From contig JANQTR010000232.1 in the NCBI GenBank assembly GCA_030731635.1, forward strand, positions 21,039 through 32,938: a stretch of DNA of 11,900 bases, in the 5' to 3' direction. Positions 7,336-11,900 of this stretch are shown here, one piece after another. Numbering within the stretch: the first letter of the stretch is position 1; every line of letters starts with the position of its first letter. The translations under genes were made by a program, and so were the position numbers. Source of the DNA: Erythrobacter sp. Its GTDB lineage: Bacteria > Pseudomonadota > Alphaproteobacteria > Sphingomonadales > Sphingomonadaceae. The notes beneath the pieces were generated by a model. The model was given only the letters and a program-made list of their open reading frames with translations, searched no databases and had not been told where the DNA came from.

Positions 7336-8025
7336 ATGGCAAGCTCTGCTCCTGCTCCTGTGTTGGGCGCTCCGATTGAATGGCGCCGCGAATCCGCGCC
7401 GGTTTCCTACGCGCAGGCGCTGCGTGATATGGAGGCCCGTAACGCCGCCGTATTTGCAGACGAAGCGGCTGAGCTGATCTGGCTGCTTGAACACCCGCCG
7501 GTTTATACCGCTGGCACCAGCGCCGACCCGGTTGAACTGGTCGATCCCCGGTTTGAGGTGATCGAGGCGGGGCGAGGCGGACGCTACACCTACCATGGAC
7601 CGGGTCAACGGGTGGGCTACCTCGTCCTGGACCTGGGCAAGCGCGGGCGAGACGTACGCTGTTTCGTTCATGGGATCGAAGGTTGGGTGATTGCAACGCT
7701 CGCCTGTTTCGGTGTCGAAAGCTGGCGCGCGGAAGGGCGGGTCGGCATCTGGACCCGCGATATTGATGGCGCTGAGGCCAAGATCGGGGCGATCGGTGTG
7801 CGGGTGCGGCGTTGGGTGACGATGCACGGGTTTTCGGTCAACCTTGATCCTGACCTGTCGCACTTCGGCGGGATCGTGCCTTGCGGGATTGCCGAGTACG
7901 GCGTTACCAGTCTGGCCCGGCTGGGGCTCAAGGTATCTGCTGAAGAATGGGACACGGCGCTGATCGCCACCAGCAATGATTTTCTTGACGGACTTGGCGG
8001 GCCTGCGCGAAAGGCATGTCTGTGA
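7336..8025 (+). CDS. lipB: Octanoyl-[acyl-carrier-protein]:protein octanoyltransferase LipB
   Basis: This 229-residue enzyme transfers the octanoyl group from acyl carrier protein to a lysine of lipoyl domains (pyruvate and 2-oxoglutarate dehydrogenases, glycine cleavage H protein), the first step of lipoate synthesis in the cytoplasm. The LipB signature RGGRYTYHGPGQRVGYLVLD occupies residues 80-99. Lys149 in EAKIGAIGVRV and Cys183 in GIVPCGIAEYG are the expected catalytic Lys/Cys pair. The N-terminal IEWRRESAPVSYAQAL is also typical. The length fits the family (about 200-230). The ATG at 7336 is chosen by comparison with usual LipB N-termini; a longer in-frame reading from 7267 would add 23 residues. 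Neither start has a clear Shine-Dalgarno, so the start is uncertain. LipA is not in the window. The lipoprotein gene overlaps its last 10 bases. Confidence 0.95.
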   Translation: MASSAPAPVLGAPIEWRRESAPVSYAQALRDMEARNAAVFADEAAELIWLLEHPPVYTAGTSADPVELVDPRFEVIEAGRGGRYTYHGPGQRVGYLVLDLGKRGRDVRCFVHGIEGWVIATLACFGVESWRAEGRVGIWTRDIDGAEAKIGAIGVRVRRWVTMHGFSVNLDPDLSHFGGIVPCGIAEYGVTSLARLGLKVSAEEWDTALIATSNDFLDGLGGPARKACL

Positions 8026-8321
8026 AACGCGCTGTCATCCTCGCCCTCGCCCTTGTCGCCGCTGCTTGCACCGAGGAGGCCGCTGCCCCCGCCAAGCAAG
8101 GCGGCAAAGCGGCTGGCGAAGTGTTGGGCGGCGAAATCAGCGATGCGATGATCCCTTTGGAACAGCTCGAATCGCAGGCTCCGCTCGCCCCGCGCACTGC
8201 GCCGTCGGCTGGCGAGGTTGATGCCGCGCAGCCCGAGGTGTCCGGCGATAGCGCCCCGACAGACGAAGGGGCCGAAGCAGCCCCTGCTGCCCCGGCCCCC
8301 GGTACTGCGCCAGTCGAATAA
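8016..8321 (+). CDS. Small Ala/Pro-rich predicted lipoprotein
   Basis: This is a 101-residue protein of unknown function. The N-terminus MSVKRAVILALALVAAAC is a short signal peptide with a basic head, a hydrophobic core and a lipobox-like VAAAC. Cys18 would be lipidated and become the mature N-terminus, placing the protein in the cell envelope. The mature part is low-complexity, dominated by Ala, Pro, Glu and Gly, with one less repetitive stretch (AAGEVLGGEISDAMIPLEQL, 33-52) that may be the functional part. The lipobox is imperfect at the -3 position (Ala rather than Leu). The gene starts inside the last codons of lipB, so translation is probably coupled. Its stop codon abuts that of the convergent ene-reductase. 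I recognise no family. Confidence 0.75.
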   Translation: MSVKRAVILALALVAAACTEEAAAPAKQGGKAAGEVLGGEISDAMIPLEQLESQAPLAPRTAPSAGEVDAAQPEVSGDSAPTDEGAEAAPAAPAPGTAPVE

Positions 8322-9434
8322 TTATTCGGCGGCTTCGGCCTGTTCTTCGGCCAGTGTCGGATAATCGATGTACCCCTGCGGAATCGGGAAATACCAGCTC
8401 TTGGGCACGTCCTTGTTAGGGTTCCAGTGCGCGCCCGCCGCGATCCGGCGATCGAGATCGGGGTTCGAGATATAGGGGCGGCCAAAGCTCACCGCATCGC
8501 ACTTGCCCGCTTCGATGTCGGCGACGGCTTCCTCGGCGGTGTAATCCGAATTGAGGATTAGCGGGCCGGTGTAGATCTGGCGGATCAGCGGGCTTTGCTT
8601 GGGCACATCGGTCTGGCCGAAGGTGCCGTCCGGCCCGGGCTCGCGCAGTTCAACAAAGGCGAGGCCCAATTCTTCGCAAACCTTTGCCGCTGCGCCAAAG
8701 GTTGCCGCGGGATTGCTGTCATTCGCGCCTTGCGAATCGCCGTTGGGCGACAGCCGGATGCCGACGCGATCGGCGCCCCACACGTCGATCAGCGCTTCCA
8801 GAACTTCGCGCATGAAGCGGGTGCGGTTTTCTGGGCTGCCGCCATATTCATCGGTGCGCAGGTTGGTGTTGTCGCGCAGGAATTGGTCGACCAGGTAGCC
8901 ATTCGCGCCGTGCAGCTGCACGCCGTCAAAACCCGCCTTCTTGGCGTTTTCGGCGGCGCGGCGGTAATCGCCAATCGTGCGCTTGATGTCTTCGTGGGTC
9001 ATCGCGCGCGCCTCGGCATAGGGCTGCTTGCCCTGCGGGGTGTGTGCATCGCCGGGTGCGGTGGTGGCGCTGGCTGAGACGGGGGGATTGCCATCGAGGA
9101 ACACCGGGTGGACGATCCGCCCCATGTGCCACAGCTGCATCACGATCAGGCCGCCTTCTTCGTGCACGGCCTTGGTGATAGCTTTCCACGCTTCGGTCTG
9201 TTCATCGCTCCAGATGCCCGGGGCTGACGGCCAGCCCAGTCCTTCGCGGCTGATGCCGGTCGCTTCGGTCAGGATCATGCCTGCGCCTGCCCGCTGGCGA
9301 TAATATGTCGCCATCAACGCATTAGGCGTGAACATCGGTTCCGCCGCGCGCCCGCGGGTCAGTGGGGCCATGTGGATGCGGTTCTTGGCATGGAGCGCGC
9401 CCATCTGGAGCGGCTGGAACAGGACATCATGCAT
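8322..9434 (-). CDS. Old Yellow Enzyme-family ene-reductase (NemA/PETN reductase-like)
   Basis: This 370-residue FMN-dependent TIM-barrel enzyme reduces activated carbon-carbon double bonds (enones, maleimides) and, in some relatives, nitrate esters, using NAD(P)H. The N-terminus FQPLQMGALHAKNRIHMAPLT has the usual first strand, with Thr26 next to the flavin. LWHMGRIVHP (101-110) lies along the FMN site. QLHGANGYLVDQFLRD holds His175 and Asn178, which bind the substrate oxygen, and Tyr180, the expected proton donor, in the same His-x2-Asn-x-Tyr pattern as PETN reductase. RTDEYGGSPENRTRF and VSFGRPYISNPDL are further conserved flavin and phosphate-binding stretches, and the C-terminus GYIDYPTL matches NemA-type proteins. 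The start at 9434 is chosen because AAGGA lies 10 bases before it and the sequence then begins as in homologues; an in-frame GTG at 9476 is less likely. It is divergent from the EamA transporter gene. Confidence 0.95.
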   Translation of the reverse strand: MHDVLFQPLQMGALHAKNRIHMAPLTRGRAAEPMFTPNALMATYYRQRAGAGMILTEATGISREGLGWPSAPGIWSDEQTEAWKAITKAVHEEGGLIVMQLWHMGRIVHPVFLDGNPPVSASATTAPGDAHTPQGKQPYAEARAMTHEDIKRTIGDYRRAAENAKKAGFDGVQLHGANGYLVDQFLRDNTNLRTDEYGGSPENRTRFMREVLEALIDVWGADRVGIRLSPNGDSQGANDSNPAATFGAAAKVCEELGLAFVELREPGPDGTFGQTDVPKQSPLIRQIYTGPLILNSDYTAEEAVADIEAGKCDAVSFGRPYISNPDLDRRIAAGAHWNPNKDVPKSWYFPIPQGYIDYPTLAEEQAEAAE

Positions 9435-9444
9435 ATGTGGGTAA

Positions 9445-9449
9445 TCCTT
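9445..9449 (-). promoter_or_regulatory. Ribosome binding site deciding the ene-reductase start
   Basis: On the minus strand AAGGA lies 10 bases before the ATG at 9434. It sits inside the N-terminal extension that the upstream GTG would give, which argues for the shorter protein. Confidence 0.6.
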
Positions 9450-9504
9450 CTGGGTCAGTTTTGATTGGCTATCCACTTGGGGTGCGCAGGGCTAGGGCGC
9501 AAGG

Positions 9505-10407
9505 ATGGAAATTGAGGGTGCGGCCCAAGCAAATCTTGTAACCGAACCGCCGCGCCCAGCGGCGTGGCTGCTGCTGGCCGCTTTGCTCGGCGGTAATATC
9601 GCGCTGGCACTGGGGCCATGGTTTGTGCGGATGGTGGATACCGGGCCGGTGTCTGCGGGGTTCTGGCGGTTGTTCCTTGCCCTGCCGTTTCTGGTGCTGC
9701 TGGCGCGCGCGAACGGACAGCGGTTGGGCGGCATGGGGGCCAAGACGCTAGGGCTGGTGGCGCTCGGGGCGGTTACCTTCGCGCTCGATCTGGCGAGCTG
9801 GCACATCGGGATCGGCCTGACCCGGCTGGGCAATGCGACGCTGTTCGGCAATGCCGGGTCGATCGTACTGCTATTCTGGGGCTTCATCGCCGCACGGGTG
9901 CTGCCAAAAGGGCTGCAATGGCTGGCGATCATCTTCGCGCTGGCGGGGGCAGCTATCCTGATGGGGCGCAGCCTCGAAATCTCGAACGCGACGCTGATCG
10001 GTGACCTGTTCTGCCTTGCCGCTGGGCTGCTTTACGCGGTGTACCTTTTGACTTTGCAAGGCGCGCGCGGCGCTTTCGGATCGTGGAGCCTGCTGGTCTG
10101 GGTAAGCCTGTTCGGCTGCCCGGTGCTGCTCACCATTGCGCTGCTGTTGGGAGAACCGGTGTGGCCGACCGACTGGACGCCGGTGATCGGGCTGTTCATT
10201 TGCAGTCAGCTGATTGGGCAGGGGCTGATGGTGTTTGCGCTCAAATACTTCCCGCCGCTGGTGGTGGGCCTAGCCCTGCTGACCCAACCCGCCGTGGCTT
10301 CGATCTATGGCTGGCTGGCATTTGGTGAGGCGCTGACGCCGCTGGATATTGCGGGCATGGTGCTGGTGGGAGCGGCGCTGGCGGTGTCGCGGGCGCGCAG
10401 CAATTAG
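9505..10407 (+). CDS. EamA/DMT-superfamily transporter
   Basis: This 300-residue inner-membrane protein has about ten hydrophobic segments, arranged as two EamA repeats of five helices. The first repeat runs from about 20 to 153 and contains FWRLFLALPFLVLL and TRLGNATLFGNAGSIVLLFWG. The second runs from about 163 to 297 and contains LIGDLFCLAAGLLYAVYLLT and the family's typical end-of-repeat helix PAVASIYGWLAFGEALTPLD, followed by MVLVGAALAVSRARSN. Members export amino acids, metabolites or drugs, and the substrate is not predictable here. The AGGG of AGGGCGCAAGG lies 7 bases before the ATG. It is divergent from the ene-reductase, with about 70 bases between the starts, which may hold a shared control region. 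Its stop codon overlaps the stop of the convergent DUF2254 gene. Confidence 0.93.
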   Translation: MEIEGAAQANLVTEPPRPAAWLLLAALLGGNIALALGPWFVRMVDTGPVSAGFWRLFLALPFLVLLARANGQRLGGMGAKTLGLVALGAVTFALDLASWHIGIGLTRLGNATLFGNAGSIVLLFWGFIAARVLPKGLQWLAIIFALAGAAILMGRSLEISNATLIGDLFCLAAGLLYAVYLLTLQGARGAFGSWSLLVWVSLFGCPVLLTIALLLGEPVWPTDWTPVIGLFICSQLIGQGLMVFALKYFPPLVVGLALLTQPAVASIYGWLAFGEALTPLDIAGMVLVGAALAVSRARSN

Positions 10408-11702
10408 GGCGCGAAAAACCGTTCGAATTCGGTCAGGCGTCCCTCGATCAGCGCCAGATCGGGGCCTTTCAGCGCCAGCCGCGCTTGTTCGCCAAGCATG
10501 TGGCCCTGTTCGCGCAGCACGCCGCGCCGCGTCATGTCGCTGATCGGCTGAGCGGCATTCTCCAGCACTTGCAGCATGATCTGTGCCGCAATCGGACTGC
10601 TTGCTGCCCCGCTGCGGATGCCGCCAAAACCGCGCTGCACGAAATGTTCGAAATTATCAGGGCGCGGCAGGATTGGGCAGTCTTGCGCGTTATCCTTGCA
10701 GACATTGCGCCTGAGATCGCGCCGGGCAATTTCCGATGTCGCCGCACCAAGCCAGTGCAGCGCATTGATGGCGGTAAAAGGATCGTTGATCCCCGGAGAT
10801 AAAGCCCGCAGCGCAATTTCCACCAACTCATCGATCAGGAACTGCGGGTCCTGTTCGGGAGTGCGCACCGGGCCGATGGTGAAGGATTTTTCGATCTCGG
10901 CTGCGATTTCATCAGGGTCAGCCCCCTCGATATCGAGCAAGGCAATCCCGCGATGGACGAAATCGCCCGTGCGCAAGCGCAGCGATATCACGCAGCCCTT
11001 TTCTCGCGCGGTCTGTTCCAGCCCGGAAAAATCGATCAGCTGGACATAGCCTGCCTCCCGCGCGAGCAGCGATTGCCCTCCGCGCGATGGCTCAGGCTCA
11101 CAATAGTTGTCTTCTTCGGGATAGGTTTCCCTGATGCTTTGCAGCAGGCGGCGCCCAATCCGTTCGAGCACGATGTTGATGCGGATGGATGAAGGGATGT
11201 GATGGAGAAAATACACCAGCACCGCAACGCATAGCCCCATCAGCAAATAGGCGACGACCAATGAGGCTTGCGGGACGAAGCCCGCTCCTGCAGGCCCCGC
11301 GGCTTCCTCCGCGACGCGCACCGCGCGCATCACCATTACCGCATAGACAAACGTGCCGATCAATGTGGCCAGACTGAACTGGTTGCCGCGATCTTCCATG
11401 AAGTTGGTCAGCAGCCGCGGGCCGTAATTGCCGCTGGCATAGGCGACGGCGGCAATCGTGATCGAGAAAACCGTGGCCGCTACGCCGATCATGCTGCCAG
11501 CCATCACCGACAGGATCGTGAGCGAACCCTGCGGGCGCGCTGCAACGAACCAGTCGGCATCAATCAACGGCTGCGCAAACCCGCGCACGTCAATCCAGAT
11601 CATCACAATGGCAAGCACCATGCCGATGATCGAAAACAGCGCCGGATAGAACCAGTAATTGGCGTTAAGACGCGCCCAGATGAAGCGGATTTCAGCGGTC
11701 AT
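10404..11702 (-). CDS. DUF2254 membrane protein
   Basis: This 432-residue protein of uncharacterised family DUF2254 has four predicted membrane segments near residues 20-38, 62-85, 112-126 and 146-166, followed by a large soluble C-terminal part. Family marks visible are SGNYGPRLLTNFMEDRGNQ after segment 2, HHIPSSIRI after segment 4, and ALRALSPGINDPFTAINAL at about 297-315, the best-conserved block. The soluble part contains RLRTGDFVHRGIALLDIEG, resembling the family's conserved beta-rich segment. The biochemical role is unknown; a channel or envelope-stress function is only a guess from its architecture. The ATG at 11702 is chosen over a TTG 18 bases further out, since homologues begin close to the first membrane helix. 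No strong Shine-Dalgarno is visible at either. It appears to stand alone, with a 111-base gap to the next gene upstream. Confidence 0.92.
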   Translation of the reverse strand: MTAEIRFIWARLNANYWFYPALFSIIGMVLAIVMIWIDVRGFAQPLIDADWFVAARPQGSLTILSVMAGSMIGVAATVFSITIAAVAYASGNYGPRLLTNFMEDRGNQFSLATLIGTFVYAVMVMRAVRVAEEAAGPAGAGFVPQASLVVAYLLMGLCVAVLVYFLHHIPSSIRINIVLERIGRRLLQSIRETYPEEDNYCEPEPSRGGQSLLAREAGYVQLIDFSGLEQTAREKGCVISLRLRTGDFVHRGIALLDIEGADPDEIAAEIEKSFTIGPVRTPEQDPQFLIDELVEIALRALSPGINDPFTAINALHWLGAATSEIARRDLRRNVCKDNAQDCPILPRPDNFEHFVQRGFGGIRSGAASSPIAAQIMLQVLENAAQPISDMTRRGVLREQGHMLGEQARLALKGPDLALIEGRLTEFERFFAP

Positions 11703-11792
11703 GGGGAGGGTACGCCTCAAACTGGAAAGCGAGTACGGATTGGCGGCGGATGCGTTTTGATCCTAGCATTGACGTCACCGCCGCGGAAGTTG

Positions 11793-11806
11793 GCCGCTCA
11801 AGCGGC
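11793..11806. terminator. Possible terminator hairpin after the right-edge gene
   Basis: GCCGCTCAAGCGGC forms a 5-base GC stem (GCCGC/GCGGC) with a 4-base loop, seven bases past the stop of the right-edge gene. There is no T-tract, so it is at best a weak or Rho-assisted terminator. Confidence 0.3.
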
Positions 11807-11813
11807 GCACCCC

Positions 11814-11900
11814 TCAATCCCCGCTGAAGTGCACCTTGCCCAAATCGCCCATGCCCACCGTCCCGCTCGCCATTTCGAGCATCCGGTCGAGGCTGCGCTT
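11814..11900 (-). CDS. C-terminal end of an unidentified protein (N-terminus beyond window)
   Basis: The last 28 codons of a minus-strand frame enter from the right edge and end at TGA (11814-11816). The visible residues begin KRSLDRMLEMASGTVGMGD and end LGKVHFSGD. The frame is open to the edge and has the GC-rich third positions seen in neighbouring genes, and a hairpin follows the stop, so it is probably a real gene end. There is too little sequence to name a family. Confidence 0.5.
   Translation of the reverse strand, partial: KRSLDRMLEMASGTVGMGDLGKVHFSGD

Noticed and set aside
11770..11777. Perfect palindrome TGACGTCA upstream of the DUF2254 gene
   Set aside because: An isolated 8-base palindrome is expected by chance at this scale, and no known regulator or second copy supports it.

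Overview
The window is high-GC chromosomal DNA with compact gene packing, and it most likely comes from an alphaproteobacterium of the sphingomonad/Erythrobacteraceae type. That placement is an inference from codon use, the Fiu-like TonB receptor, the DUF2254 protein and the LipB style, not a proven assignment. I see no rRNA, tRNA, CRISPR array, insertion sequence or phage gene. Every gene-free stretch is shorter than about 160 bases.

Layout, left to right. A MATE-family efflux protein on the minus strand (1-867) is cut by the left edge. Divergent from it lies a probable two-gene plus-strand operon: a class II aldolase/adducin-family protein (960-1739) and a small [2Fe-2S] protein of the xanthine-dehydrogenase small-subunit type (1757-2302). 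Three bases later the convergent TonB-dependent siderophore receptor ends (2306-4474, minus). Its promoter region is shared with a divergent glutaredoxin-type arsenate reductase, arsC (4628-4972). A minus-strand pair follows, reading right to left: a polytopic membrane protein (6436-7266) and then an MFS exporter (4986-6371). Divergent from that pair are lipB (7336-8025) and an overlapping small lipoprotein (8016-8321). An Old Yellow Enzyme ene-reductase (8322-9434, minus), a divergent EamA/DMT transporter (9505-10407) and a DUF2254 membrane protein (10404-11702, minus) follow. The last 87 bases hold the C-terminus of another minus-strand gene.

Most genes are ordinary housekeeping or accessory functions: lipoyl transfer, iron-siderophore uptake, arsenate reduction, export and ene-reduction. 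They do not form one pathway. The part that fits a textbook system least well is the aldolase-like/[2Fe-2S] pair. The iron-sulfur protein has no molybdenum or flavin partner nearby and has an altered cysteine spacing in its first cluster motif. The aldolase-like protein keeps the zinc histidines but appears to lack the catalytic glutamate. A second architectural feature is four convergent gene pairs whose stop codons lie within 13 bases of each other or overlap. I did not find strong evidence for a wholly new defence, mobile or RNA-based system.
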